A model generated the notes under the pieces. It had not been told where the DNA came from. It saw only the letters and a list, made by a program, of their open reading frames with translations, and did not search any database. Of a stretch of 64,000 nucleotides of DNA, positions 24,190 through 32,980 are shown piece by piece. The first letter of the stretch is position 1. Every line of letters starts with the position of its first letter. A program made the position numbers and the translations under genes. Source of the DNA: Bog-756 sp963831535 (GTDB lineage: Bacteria > Actinomycetota > Acidimicrobiia > Acidimicrobiales > RAAP-2); contig CAWHQP010000007.1 in NCBI GenBank assembly GCA_963831535.1, forward strand, positions 868,001 through 932,000, in the 5' to 3' direction.

Positions 24190-26109
24190 TCAACGATGAT
24201 CAATGACCCCGCTGACTTGGGTCGGAGTCCCGGGACCACAGAATTGGTGGTAGGCCGTCTTGGGGTTTGGAGGGATCCGCAGCCTCGTCCGGGAGTACGA
24301 GTGGATGATGTTCGACACAAAGGTTCGGATCGACAAGGGTGTCGTGGACGACTGGCGCAGGTCCTTGATGGCCGGGCATTCGAGTGCCGCCCTGGCCCAT
24401 GCGGTCTGGACTCGCAACGCCCGTCCCGATGACACCGGGATGAGCGGGGTGTACTCCTGGGGTCGGAGCTTCTGGAGCCTGCTCAGCTGAGCCGTCGAAG
24501 ATCCTGGGGCCGTGAGGACGGCGGCGATCCACGGGGTGGGCAGCGGCTTCTCGTGGCCGGCGACCTCCCCGCGCCGGGCCAGGTGCAGATGTGATGTCAG
24601 AGGATCGGCCAGTCCGAGGAGGTCGAAGGTCTGGACATCGGGGCCGAGTTCGTAAGGTTCGGGCCCGATCCACGAGGTGACGAGGATGGGCTGGTGGAGA
24701 CCGGGTGCCGGCGAGGCCCTGAGTCTGTTCATGGTGGTCGGCCCGGACAGCTGCACGTACACCGCCGCGCCGTGGCCCAGGAGGGCCTCTTTGGCCGCAG
24801 GGGTCGAGATGGCGGACGGCGACGAGAACGAACCGTTCCCGTTGATGCTGATGACCGCCGGGCCGGCCCACGGCGTGCTGTCCGTGGTCCGGAAGGTCAG
24901 TGCACAGAGCAAAGCCCAGGGCACAACAATGAGTCCGACGAGATTCCGTCGGGCCAACGGGACAACGGCGACAGGCGCACAGAGGGCGAAGAATGGCGCC
25001 ATGAACAGGCGGGCGTGGATGTAGTCACCCCCGATCATGATGATGTATCCGGCGTTGAGGGCGGCAGCGATGGGAAAGGCCAACAACGTCATATGGCTGC
25101 GCCGGTCCCGTGGGTGGCGATGGAACGCTGCTGCGAGTGGGTAGTAGGCGCCGATCAGCAGGGCGCCTATGGGGATGAAGAGCCAGTAGGGCCCCACGAA
25201 ATCGGCGAAGTAGCCGAGGCCCCGGCCCGGCGTGGGCAGGGCCGCCTCCTTGGTGACGGCGGTATTGGCGAACAGCGCACCGTAGTAGCCCATCCGGAAC
25301 AGCTCATAGAGGAGCGGGGTGCCGAACGCCCATACCATCACCCGCATTCGGCCTCGCCAGGTCATCGCCTGGCGATCGACCACGAGCACCACACTGACGA
25401 ACACAGCGCTTTCGATCGCCAATTCGGGGCGCACCAGGTAGCCCAGACCCAGGACGACGAGTCCCATGCGGGGCACCGCTCCATCCTCGTCCCTACCCCA
25501 CCGGACCAAGAAGGCGAGGCACCCACCCAGCCAGAGGAACTCGAGCCCGGTTTCGAGTCCGGTCGAGGCCAGAGACCAGACCGGAGGTAAGGCTACGAAG
25601 ACCAACACGCCGAGGGGCACGAGGAATGTGCCGGGAGCCGCCCGGTGGACGAGGCGTCCGGAGGCGGCGAGGGCCACGGTGACACCACCCACCGTACCGA
25701 GGATGCCCAGTACGGCGGCCAGCCAGGTCAGCGGGAAGGGTGTGAGCAGGCCGGCCACCGAGAGGGTGTAGGTCCACAGGGGGCTCGTCACCGCCTCGAC
25801 GCGCTGGCCGGCGTTGAAGACAGGTCCGTGCCCGGCCAGGATGTTCTGTACGACATGGAGATAGATGTAGCCGTCGGCGTACAGGTTCTTGTGGGTCCAT
25901 GCCAGACAGGTGAGTACCACGAGCGGTACGGACAGGACAGCACCCTCGAGGAGGCGCCGGGTGGCGCGGGTGGGCGACGGGGGGCAGGTGGTTTCGGCCG
26001 GGAGTGTGAGCACGGCCGACCGAAGGTCGATCTCAGCCAGCGCGGTGCCTTGCCGGGCCGGTGGCGCGGAGACGCTCAGAAGCTCGCTCTCGTCAAGCAG
26101 CGATGTCAT
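24190..26109 (-). CDS. GT-C arabinofuranosyltransferase, AftB/ZomB-like
   Basis: About 639 residues, polytopic membrane protein. The first extracytoplasmic loop has the GT-C acidic motif in DGYIYLHVVQNILAGHGPVF followed by NAGQRVEAVTSPLWTYTLS, which closely parallels mycobacterial AftB (GPVFNQGERVEANTS). A second AftB hallmark is GGDYIHARLFMAPFFAL. About ten hydrophobic segments span residues 60-430 and a soluble C-terminal domain follows. AftB adds terminal beta-(1->2) arabinofuranose from decaprenyl-phosphoryl-arabinose to cell-wall arabinan. Here the identity is by family; the exact linkage is not known. Start ATG 26109 is chosen over ATG 26157 because conservation begins later. Confidence 0.8.
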   Translation of the reverse strand: MTSLLDESELLSVSAPPARQGTALAEIDLRSAVLTLPAETTCPPSPTRATRRLLEGAVLSVPLVVLTCLAWTHKNLYADGYIYLHVVQNILAGHGPVFNAGQRVEAVTSPLWTYTLSVAGLLTPFPLTWLAAVLGILGTVGGVTVALAASGRLVHRAAPGTFLVPLGVLVFVALPPVWSLASTGLETGLEFLWLGGCLAFLVRWGRDEDGAVPRMGLVVLGLGYLVRPELAIESAVFVSVVLVVDRQAMTWRGRMRVMVWAFGTPLLYELFRMGYYGALFANTAVTKEAALPTPGRGLGYFADFVGPYWLFIPIGALLIGAYYPLAAAFHRHPRDRRSHMTLLAFPIAAALNAGYIIMIGGDYIHARLFMAPFFALCAPVAVVPLARRNLVGLIVVPWALLCALTFRTTDSTPWAGPAVISINGNGSFSSPSAISTPAAKEALLGHGAAVYVQLSGPTTMNRLRASPAPGLHQPILVTSWIGPEPYELGPDVQTFDLLGLADPLTSHLHLARRGEVAGHEKPLPTPWIAAVLTAPGSSTAQLSRLQKLRPQEYTPLIPVSSGRALRVQTAWARAALECPAIKDLRQSSTTPLSIRTFVSNIIHSYSRTRLRIPPNPKTAYHQFCGPGTPTQVSGVIDHR

Positions 26110-26457
26110 GGGATTCAGACCTTTGGAGGAGGTGCCCGCGGTGCTGTCGGAGCGCATTCTCCTTCCATGCCTTCACCGCCGCCGGGGCGAGGTCACGGAG
26201 GGTCAGCAACCGGCTATTCAGAGGGCAGGAGTCGATAGCCATTGTGAAGAAGTCGTCACCGGACCGATCCGACTGAAGCGAAGAGTTCACGAAGGATGAC
26301 CCAACGCTGGCGGATGTGCCTGGATGCGAACTATCTCAGCCACGTCTTGGGTGAAACTCAGCCGATTCTCAGGTCAATCGGCTCAATTCGCGGGGACGGG
26401 CCGCCGTTGGGCCGATCCCCGGACGGTTTTCGGTTCGGAGTGGCTCGAGCCGGAGAC
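26110..26457 (-). other. Intergenic region, no gene seen
   Basis: 348 bases between two minus-strand genes. Short frames here are not conserved. It presumably holds the AftB-like gene's promoter, but I see no convincing -35/-10 pair or terminator. Confidence 0.5.
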
Positions 26458-27687
26458 TCAACGGGCGAAGCGTCTGCTCACGGCCCGGCGACGGATATCG
26501 ATCGTGGCCGACCGTTCGCTCGGGGAGATCAATCGTGTACCCGCCGGCAACTCCTCGGTCAACCGGTCGAACGGCACGACCTTGGTCGTCGGCACCGGCG
26601 CGGTGTCGGTGCGGACGCAGCGCAAGATGATCGGTCCTTCGCTGTGGCCGGCCGTGTCGAGCCAGTTGGCAACGCCGGGGTCTTCGTGAGCCACGACCAC
26701 CCGCACCTTCCCGTCGTCGTCCACCACGGCCTGGTACCCGTTGAGGCTCGACTGTCGGTTGCCGTAGTCGATGGTCTCCCACCAGACATTGCCCAGGGAG
26801 TAGCTCCAGTACACACCGGTGGGCGGTGTGACCTCGATGATGAGCGCCTCGTCGGGCGCCAGTTTCCACGAACCGATGACCGGTCGGTTCTCGGCCGCCG
26901 CACCCATGGCGGTACCGTCCAGCGGAGGTAGGAAGGTATTGGGTGATTCGGGATTCGAGAACGCGAGGAAGAAGGCCAGATTCTCCTCGAGGAAGTCGCC
27001 GAGGGCGATCACCTGGCGGGCCATGGTGGCCTTCGGATCACCACTGGTCGTGGTGGCGTTCAGGGGTTGATCGGACAACGGCTCGATCGAGAGCGAGGCC
27101 GGTGTCTCGTGCTCCCAGTCGTAGAAGAAGTGACGGACGACCAGGTTGGTGGCACCTTCGTCAAGCGGGATCCAGTTGCCGTCGTGGGGCTCGGCCGACA
27201 GGATGATCTCGAAGTCCCCGTCCGGTCCCAGATCGAACTCATCGACCAGGGCGTTGAAGCTGGAGGCCATCCCGGACATGACCTGAATGCCCAGATAACG
27301 TGCCGAACCCCGGTTGCCCCACAACCGGTAGGACATGCCACCCTTGAGACCCGAACCGACGTAGATGCAGTCGGGGCACTCCATTCCCCACTTGTAGGCC
27401 GCGTCCATGCCGGAGGGTTTCACCCCCGGGACGTGGTCTAGGCCGCGTCGCAGCAATTCGTCGATTCCCACGCCCAGCAGGACGAGCAGGTGTCGGAACC
27501 CGGAGGCCCGGTCCACGGGCCCGTGGGGGACGGAATCGGCCAGGACGACATCGCCGGCCCGATTCAGTGCGTCCAGCAGATGGTTCCAGGCCAGGCCGGT
27601 GTCGAGATCCTGGCTGGTGGCCTCTCCGGCGGTGGCCGCCTCGCTCACCGAGAACGGGAGCCAGGCCGGATTCTTGAACGTGCTCAT
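26458..27687 (-). CDS. DUF1214 domain-containing protein (second copy)
   Basis: About 409 residues, cytoplasmic. The N-terminal part (AWNHLLDALNRAGDVVLADS; HLLVLLGVGIDELLRRGLD) is helical. The C-terminal DUF1214 sandwich contains GSARYLGIQVMSG, FEIILSAEPHDGNWIPLDEG, YWSYSLGNVWWETIDYGNRQ and VVVAHEDPGVANWLDTAGH, matching the neighbour at 20.4-21.4 kb in domain but not closely in sequence. Function unknown; such proteins often accompany lipid or xenobiotic metabolism genes. ATG 27687 precedes the first conserved segment; the frame upstream is not conserved. Confidence 0.8.
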   Translation of the reverse strand: MSTFKNPAWLPFSVSEAATAGEATSQDLDTGLAWNHLLDALNRAGDVVLADSVPHGPVDRASGFRHLLVLLGVGIDELLRRGLDHVPGVKPSGMDAAYKWGMECPDCIYVGSGLKGGMSYRLWGNRGSARYLGIQVMSGMASSFNALVDEFDLGPDGDFEIILSAEPHDGNWIPLDEGATNLVVRHFFYDWEHETPASLSIEPLSDQPLNATTTSGDPKATMARQVIALGDFLEENLAFFLAFSNPESPNTFLPPLDGTAMGAAAENRPVIGSWKLAPDEALIIEVTPPTGVYWSYSLGNVWWETIDYGNRQSSLNGYQAVVDDDGKVRVVVAHEDPGVANWLDTAGHSEGPIILRCVRTDTAPVPTTKVVPFDRLTEELPAGTRLISPSERSATIDIRRRAVSRRFAR

Positions 27688-27910
27688 TGGTCGAGGCACG
27701 AGCGTCGAGATGTGAACACTGGAGTTTCCTTCCCCCTGTGGAGCGGGGTGCAACGCGACCGTGGCGTGCTCCACCGTGGTTGCTGTACTGGGACGCCGTG
27801 GGACCAATCATGCCAGGATTTGCCGCCGGCGCCGTCTGGTGGCCAGCGGGCCGGTGCGATGCGTCGGATCTGCAACGCGCCGTAGCCGGGCTTGACGATG
27901 CCCACGAGAA

Positions 27911-28291
27911 CTACGCCAAAGTCTCCGCGAACACCTCCCTGGCTACCTGGTAGCTGTCGAACGCTCGCGCCGCCCCCGCATAGGCCTCGACGTGGATGAA
28001 CAGCTCCACGATCTCCTCCTTGGTCACACCATTGTTGAGAGCGATTCTCAGTTGACCTCGCAGAGGGGCATGGGTGCCGAGGACTGCGGCGATCGTCACC
28101 GAGATCAATGCTCGGCTCCGGGTGTCCAGGCCCGTCCGAGCCCACGAGTCGCCGAACGTGTGTCTGGCTGCCAGTCGCGTGAAGTCACTGCCCGATTCCG
28201 GCTCTCCGGGTCCGAGGGGAAGATCGAGCGGGCCACCGAGGAGTCGTTCCGCCACTGCTCGGGCCCGGTCGTCCTCGAAGTTGTCTGTCAC
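27911..28291 (-). CDS. Carboxymuconolactone decarboxylase (CMD) family protein
   Basis: 126 residues of the AhpD-like all-helical fold. Conserved segments are LDTRSRALISVTIAAVLG, LRGQLRIALNNGVTKEEIVE and FIHVEAYAGAARAFDS. The redox CxxC of AhpD is absent (there are no cysteines), so it is closer to gamma-carboxymuconolactone decarboxylase-type proteins than to peroxiredoxin partners. The substrate is unknown. The GTG start at 28291 has GGAG about nine bases upstream. Neighbours give no clear pathway. Confidence 0.83.
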   Translation of the reverse strand: MTDNFEDDRARAVAERLLGGPLDLPLGPGEPESGSDFTRLAARHTFGDSWARTGLDTRSRALISVTIAAVLGTHAPLRGQLRIALNNGVTKEEIVELFIHVEAYAGAARAFDSYQVAREVFAETLA

Positions 28292-28430
28292 GGTCGACTC
28301 CGATCTCCAACGATGCCTGAGGATATGCCGACCGGCTGACGCTCCGGATCGTCGCGGATCGTATCCTCCAGGCAGATCACCCAGAGAAGGGCTCAGAATG
28401 TCGGATCGGTCCGGATCGGGACGCGCTGGG

Positions 28431-29105
28431 CTACTGCGGCTTCGTCACGCCATCGATCAGGAACTGACGACTCTGGCCACCGGGCCGAACAAATGTTGCC
28501 ACGTTAAAGGGATCGAACATGGCGGCATACCGCTCCTCGACTTCCTCGGATGATTGGAAGAAGCGCACGTGTGAGCCACCACCGAAATCGGGCACGGTGC
28601 CCAGGAATCGCGTTCCGGGCCGGATGCGTTGCAGGACGTCGAGATCTCCTTCGACATGCTCGAGGAACTCGGTGCATACGACGGCGTCGTAGTCGACATC
28701 GTCGAACAGTGTCGTTGTGTAGGCATCGGCAAGTTCGAACCTGAACTGGGGAGAATTGGACTGTGCCCATTCAATTCGCTTTTTGCTGAAATCAAAGCCC
28801 GTATACGACCGAATTCCCATGTCCTTGAGCATTTCGGCAATCTGGCCGGGCCCACAGCCGACATCCAGCACGGCAGGGTCTCCCATTTGAACAAGGCGGT
28901 CGCCGAGCACGGTCCAGATGTAATACCAGGGCGACCGTGAATAGTGCCAACGCCAGAATTTGAAATCTTCGAACGAATCGTCGTAGAACTCCGGCCCTGC
29001 TTCGTGCTGAAGGACGCTCGTCTCCGGCCGCGCAGTGGACCGCCGGACGAGGCGGAGGAGGACGGGTGGGGTGACGTCGCGAATGATCGCCTTGGTCGAT
29101 GGCAT
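28431..29105 (-). CDS. Class I SAM-dependent methyltransferase
   Basis: 224 residues. The SAM motif I is VLDVGCGPGQIAEML, motif II is SYTGFDFSKKRIEWAQ, motif III DADAYTT-like ELADAYTTTLF and post-motif VVCTEFLEHVEGDLDVLQRI, a Methyltransf_11/23 arrangement. The N-terminal 60 residues (FYDDSFEDFKFWRWHYSRSPW) resemble methyltransferases in polysaccharide or glycolipid clusters. Acceptor unknown. A TAGCGT box lies ten bases upstream of the ATG, consistent with a very short leader. Base composition is a little more AT-rich than in flanking genes. Confidence 0.85.
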   Translation of the reverse strand: MPSTKAIIRDVTPPVLLRLVRRSTARPETSVLQHEAGPEFYDDSFEDFKFWRWHYSRSPWYYIWTVLGDRLVQMGDPAVLDVGCGPGQIAEMLKDMGIRSYTGFDFSKKRIEWAQSNSPQFRFELADAYTTTLFDDVDYDAVVCTEFLEHVEGDLDVLQRIRPGTRFLGTVPDFGGGSHVRFFQSSEEVEERYAAMFDPFNVATFVRPGGQSRQFLIDGVTKPQ

Positions 29106-29245
29106 ATCCGTCGGTACGCTATCTCAATCGGCTTGCCAGGTCTTGGGGACGGCATGGCCCCATAAGCTGTAGCCAGCCTTCGTCGCGGACTGGTGTTACC
29201 GGACCGCCAATGATCTACCTGGTGACCGACCCACCCTCGGCGGCG

Positions 29246-29620
29246 TCACGACAGTCCCTCGATGATCCGGATCACCTCATCGGGCCGATAGCCCTGGGTC
29301 CGGCAGAAATCGACCAGGTCCCGCACTCGCTTCACAACCGCACTTCGCTCCGGCGTCCCGGCCACGGTGATCCCTCTCCCCCGTTGGAAGTCGAGTAATC
29401 CCTCGTCCCGGAGGATGCGGAGAGCCCGGAGCACCGTGTTTTTGTTGACCCCCAGAACGGCCGCCATGTCCTTGGCCAGGGGTAGCCGCTCCCCCGCCCC
29501 CGCCTCACCATCGGCGATGGCCCGGCGGATCTCCGCGGCCACCTGGTCGTGGAGCGCGAGGGGATCTGATCGGTCGACCTTGACAGGGAACATGGTGCCA
29601 TTCATAGTAGTCCTATGCAT
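29246..29620 (-). CDS. GntR-family regulator, short YtrA-type
   Basis: 124 residues. The winged helix occupies residues 15-80: LHDQVAAEIRRAIADGEAGA, then LPLAKDMAAVLGVNKNTVLR (recognition helix) and the wing LLDFQRGRGITV. The short C-terminal tail (VVKRVRDLVDFCRTQGYRPD) is a YtrA-type dimerisation helix pair, not a ligand domain. YtrA proteins usually repress a divergent or downstream transport operon. In-frame starts are at 29620, 29605 and 29593; those nearer the helix are more likely because the palindrome at 29607-29639 would otherwise be coding. Divergent by 20 bases from two membrane-anchored genes that I infer it controls. Confidence 0.87.
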   Translation of the reverse strand: MHRTTMNGTMFPVKVDRSDPLALHDQVAAEIRRAIADGEAGAGERLPLAKDMAAVLGVNKNTVLRALRILRDEGLLDFQRGRGITVAGTPERSAVVKRVRDLVDFCRTQGYRPDEVIRIIEGLS

Positions 29621-29639
29621 GGGGCATTGCCAGGACTAC
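29607..29639. promoter_or_regulatory. Palindromic operator between GntR gene and divergent membrane genes
   Basis: GTAGTCCT (29607-29614) and AGGACTAC (29632-29639) are a perfect 8-base inverted repeat with a 17-base spacer, centred between the divergent genes. The minus-strand half contains TACTAT, a fair -10 for the regulator; AGGA before the plus-strand GTG can serve as its ribosome-binding site. Likely the GntR protein's own binding site. Confidence 0.65.
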
Positions 29640-29640
29640 C

Positions 29641-30459
29641 GTGACGATCACCGACTCCCCGACCCACACTGCCGAGGTCGATGAACTGCAGCTTCTCTTT
29701 CGGGAAGCGAAGCAACGGCGCAGACGGCGGTGGCTGATCTCGGGGATTGCGACGTTGGCATTCCTCGTAGTGGTTGGAATGGTTGTCGGGCTGTCGGTAG
29801 CCCAGGGGGGAGGCCGCTCGTCTCGTCCCCAGGTCAACCCCGCCCCCGCCCCTCCTCCAGCAGCGGTGGCGGCGGACGCGGCCTTCAGCATCCGTCCGGT
29901 GCTCTGTTTCGCACCTCCCTACTCCGGTGCATCCGGCGCTGCTCCCACAAACGTTCCCCTGCCGACATGCTCAGCCTCGACCGCGCTCACGGCCACAAAT
30001 CTGCAGGTCGAGCCGGCCAGCAATATCGTCACCGGCTACACGTACCGCGGCGACCAAATCAGCGCCGATCCCCAGTTCGCCACCTATCCTTCGACCACGT
30101 CGTCGAACAACAAGCAGGGGCAGGTGGTACTCCTGCCCGGTGCGCTGGCCGATGGCCCGTCTCGGTATGTGCTCGGGCCGGTCGGCCTCAATCGCAGCGC
30201 AATCGCCCACGCCCGAGTCACCGAGTTCAGTGGGCAATGGGCCGTCGACCTCGTGCTTACTCGCCACGGGTCAGCCCAGTGGGACTCATTTGCCGAACGC
30301 ACCTTCCACGAGATCAGTGCCGTGGTGATCAACGGCCATGTCGTTTCGGCCCCCATCATGCAGCCCACCCAGGACTCATTCACGTCGTTCGGTGGACAGC
30401 TCCAGATCAGCGGTGGATTCACCCAGCGTCAGGCGCAGACGATTGCCGCGGGGCTCTAG
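29641..30459 (+). CDS. Membrane-anchored protein with SecD P1-head-like domain
   Basis: 272 residues. A cytoplasmic N-terminus with the motif LLFREAKQRRRRRWLIS leads into one membrane helix (GIATLAFLVVVGMVVGLSVA), a Pro-rich linker and an extracytoplasmic domain. The last 90 residues (LNRSAIAHARVTEFSGQWAV, FAERTFHEISAVVINGHVVS, GGFTQRQAQTIAAGL) resemble the SecD/SecDF P1 head subdomain, seen alone without the transporter helices. Function is unknown; it may be a lipid- or protein-binding sensor. It shares its N-terminal motif with the next gene and follows the GntR operator immediately. Confidence 0.75.
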   Translation: MTITDSPTHTAEVDELQLLFREAKQRRRRRWLISGIATLAFLVVVGMVVGLSVAQGGGRSSRPQVNPAPAPPPAAVAADAAFSIRPVLCFAPPYSGASGAAPTNVPLPTCSASTALTATNLQVEPASNIVTGYTYRGDQISADPQFATYPSTTSSNNKQGQVVLLPGALADGPSRYVLGPVGLNRSAIAHARVTEFSGQWAVDLVLTRHGSAQWDSFAERTFHEISAVVINGHVVSAPIMQPTQDSFTSFGGQLQISGGFTQRQAQTIAAGL

Positions 30460-30478
30460 TCGGACTTCAGTGGCACTC

Positions 30479-31627
30479 ATGACGCTGACCGATGCACCCG
30501 TACGCGCACTTGGGAGTGAAGACGTTCAGGTCCTCTTTCGGGAGGCTCGCCGCCGCCGTCGGCGACAGTGGATGATTTCCAGCATCGTTCTCATCGTGGT
30601 TGCGGCCATCGTGGCCGTGGTGGCCGCCTCTGGGGCCTCGCCAAGCAAGTCCGTGGCTCTGTCCAGAATCCCGAAGTCGGCACGGCCAGGATCGGTGGGG
30701 CTGCCCACCGGTGCCTTCCAGTCCCTGCGCCAGGCCGGGCCCCTTGCCGTCAACGCCACCGGATCGCTCTTCGTGGTCGATGAGACAAGTCACCAGATCC
30801 TGGTTCGGCTGAACGATGGAAAGTTCCGGGTGGTGGCCGGTGACGGAGTGAGCGGATTCGCCGGAGACGGAGGTCCAGCCACGGAGGCCGAGCTGTCTGA
30901 CATCACCGATCTCACCTTTGCCCACAATGGCGATCTCTATCTTGCTGACAACGGGCGGGTCCGGGTGATCGACCGGCAAGGCCACATCGACACCGTTGTG
31001 TCACCGGGCACGGCCAACGGACTCGTGACGCGCGGATCTGCTCCGGGCTCCTCACCGGAGTCCCCGATCGCCTCGGTCGCGGTGAGTCCGACCAACGTCG
31101 TCTACATGGCAACTCCAGTCCAGATCTACCGACTCACTCCGAGCAATCAACTCCAGCCGGTCACGGCGATCGGCGAGACCGTCGATGCCGCGGGAACCGG
31201 GCAGACTCTCGCAACGATTACTGGATTCGGGCAGATCGCCGTCGACGGCCAGGGGGACATCTACGCGTCGTCGGATTTCACCGGCTGGTCGGTATACCGA
31301 GTGAGTCCTGATGGCGTGGCGACCAATCTCGGGATCGCGCGAGGTAGTGGCGGCACAACGGCGGACGTTCAGTTGGGCCCAGGCGACACCGGGTACGCAG
31401 GAGACGGAGGCACGGTGGTCCGGGCGGCCAGCGATCAGCTGGTCCCTTCTCACTCATTTGGCACGGGTCGTGGTCGATGCTGCTTCTACCTGCAGGATTT
31501 CGCCTTCTCGCCCAGTGGAGCGCTCTATGCCGACAACCTCGGTGAATCGGCCTTCGGCAAATACCAGGAGATCCTCGTCCTCACCAATGGTAAGACCACC
31601 GTGCTCTGGAAACACCGGGTCGGGTAG
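30479..31627 (+). CDS. Membrane-anchored NHL-repeat protein
   Basis: About 382 residues. The N-terminus (MTLTDAPVR..., VLFREARRRRRRQWMIS) is clearly paralogous to that of the preceding gene and is followed by one membrane helix (SIVLIVVAAIVAVVAAS). The extracytoplasmic part is a beta-propeller of NHL type: PLAVNATGSLFVVDETSHQI, GFAGDGGPATEAELSDITDL, FAHNGDLYLADNGRVRVID and AVDGQGDIYASSDF. NHL propellers usually mediate binding. Encoded 19 bases downstream of the SecD-head-like gene, so one operon. Its function is not known. Confidence 0.8.
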   Translation: MTLTDAPVRALGSEDVQVLFREARRRRRRQWMISSIVLIVVAAIVAVVAASGASPSKSVALSRIPKSARPGSVGLPTGAFQSLRQAGPLAVNATGSLFVVDETSHQILVRLNDGKFRVVAGDGVSGFAGDGGPATEAELSDITDLTFAHNGDLYLADNGRVRVIDRQGHIDTVVSPGTANGLVTRGSAPGSSPESPIASVAVSPTNVVYMATPVQIYRLTPSNQLQPVTAIGETVDAAGTGQTLATITGFGQIAVDGQGDIYASSDFTGWSVYRVSPDGVATNLGIARGSGGTTADVQLGPGDTGYAGDGGTVVRAASDQLVPSHSFGTGRGRCCFYLQDFAFSPSGALYADNLGESAFGKYQEILVLTNGKTTVLWKHRVG

Positions 31628-31973
31628 TGGGCCGGGAGGTCGTGAGCCGGGAGGAATGCCGGCACTGCAACGGGATCGTCCGCCGCGGTGGCGGTTCGAC
31701 CTGACATCGGTGTCAGCCCCATGATGCGGCGAACGGTGACGCACCGGAGGGAGCCCTCAAGCATCAGGCGGGGTGACCGACCCTGGCTCGCTCATTGATC
31801 TCGGGGCGGGCCTCCCGCGGCATGTGGGCGGCCTACGAATGACGGATCTCGTCGCCCGACTAGAGGTTGCGAACAATCTGTTCCGGCCAACTGCCGGCTC
31901 GACCAAGGGAATTCGCAGGTCAGAAATAGTGTCCGCGGAGTGCTGACCACTAGCTGCCTGTGGAATGGACCGC
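31628..31973. other. Intergenic region with one hairpin, no gene seen
   Basis: 346 bases between convergent genes. The only structure I see is the perfect stem at 31701-31716; short frames look non-coding. Confidence 0.5.
31701..31716 (+). terminator. Perfect hairpin downstream of the NHL gene
   Basis: CTGACA, loop TCGG, TGTCAG: a six-base perfect stem closed by a stable tetraloop, 74 bases past the NHL stop. No T-run follows. It may terminate the operon. Confidence 0.4.
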
Positions 31974-32252
31974 CTAGTCCGAGCCTTCCTCTTCGAGTTG
32001 ATCCTCGGACGGCCTAGGGAACGGGGACGGTTGCTTGCCCCGATGATCGGTCGCGTCGAGCACCCGTTCGCACTCCTGCAGGATCCCGGCGTCTCCACCC
32101 CCGGTGGCGTGGGCGTCGAAGTAGTCACGCGCCTCCCCGACCGTCGGCGGCCGACCCTCCCGTCGCCAGGGGACTCCGGTCAGGTCGAGCGCATCCCTCA
32201 ATTGGTGCGGTGGCACCTGGTCCGGGCCCGGCGCGTCACCTCCATCGATCAT
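31974..32252 (-). CDS. Small hypothetical acidic protein
   Basis: 92 residues, acidic, no membrane segment. A central part (RDALDLTGVPWRREGRPPTV, then EARDYFDAHATGG) looks like a folded segment; both ends are Pro/charged and disordered. I do not recognise the family. The start is supported by a strong ribosome-binding site, AAGGGGAG about seven bases before the ATG. It lies alone downstream of the zinc-knuckle membrane protein on the same strand. Confidence 0.5.
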   Translation of the reverse strand: MIDGGDAPGPDQVPPHQLRDALDLTGVPWRREGRPPTVGEARDYFDAHATGGGDAGILQECERVLDATDHRGKQPSPFPRPSEDQLEEEGSD

Positions 32253-32473
32253 GTCTGTCTCCCCTTCCGGTGGAGGGCAACGGTATAGCCAAGCATTCTG
32301 TCAGCCATCGCCCACGGGTTCGTCGAAGGTTTGTGGACTGGGGCCGACCGGCACTTCCGTTCGTTTTGAAGACCGACCTCTAATCACGGTGACTAGAGCG
32401 TGGACTTGAACGGCCCGGTTACTCCCGCGACGCCCGGGGAGCACCGGAAAGGCCGCCCAATCTGGCCAAAGCT

Positions 32474-32980
32474 CTATGGAGCTTCCTTGTGGGCTTCCTT
32501 GTACTTTCGGTGTTGCTCAAGAATGTGCTCGTGCGAGGCACCCTTGCTGGGCACGCCTGGGTGGTGGTGGCGACACAAGATATACGGCGTGCCCTCTAAT
32601 GCGTGATGTCCGATTCTCCAACACCCCTTGGTGTGGCAGTTGACCTTACGGACGCCTGTATACACCCCGACGCCGACCGCACTGATCAGCGTCGCTTCAC
32701 CAAGGTCGGAACCGAAGCCGGACCAGAAGTTGTAGTAAAGGTCCGGCCCCCCGTGGAGTGTTCCGGTGTGAAGCGCCAGCCAATGTCGCACGGCATCGAA
32801 GAACGCAATGACCAGGGCGATTCCCACCACGAGGAGGATGAGAAGCAGGCCAAGAATCAACTTTCGCGTCGGGCTCCGATCGGTCTCGGCACCGCTGTCC
32901 CTCCCGGCCCCGTTTTGAGCCGGGGGCGAGGCCGGCGCAGTTGAAGGGTTTTGAGTCGTCGCCGGGGGATCGAGCGTCAT
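32474..32980 (-). CDS. Single-pass membrane protein with Cys/His-rich C-terminal knuckle
   Basis: 168 residues. A Pro/Ala-rich N-terminus is followed by a membrane helix (LILGLLLILLVVGIALVIAFF), a second weakly hydrophobic stretch (YNFWSGFGSDLGEATLISAV) and a C-terminal Cys/His cluster: NCHTKGCWRIGHH, then LCRHHHP. The spacing Cys-x4-Cys and Cys-x-His-His-His suggests zinc binding. Similar unannotated proteins recur in actinobacterial and phage-related contigs, but I cannot assign a function. The ATG is supported by TAGGCT six bases upstream, a leaderless arrangement. Confidence 0.72.
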   Translation of the reverse strand: MTLDPPATTQNPSTAPASPPAQNGAGRDSGAETDRSPTRKLILGLLLILLVVGIALVIAFFDAVRHWLALHTGTLHGGPDLYYNFWSGFGSDLGEATLISAVGVGVYTGVRKVNCHTKGCWRIGHHALEGTPYILCRHHHPGVPSKGASHEHILEQHRKYKEAHKEAP

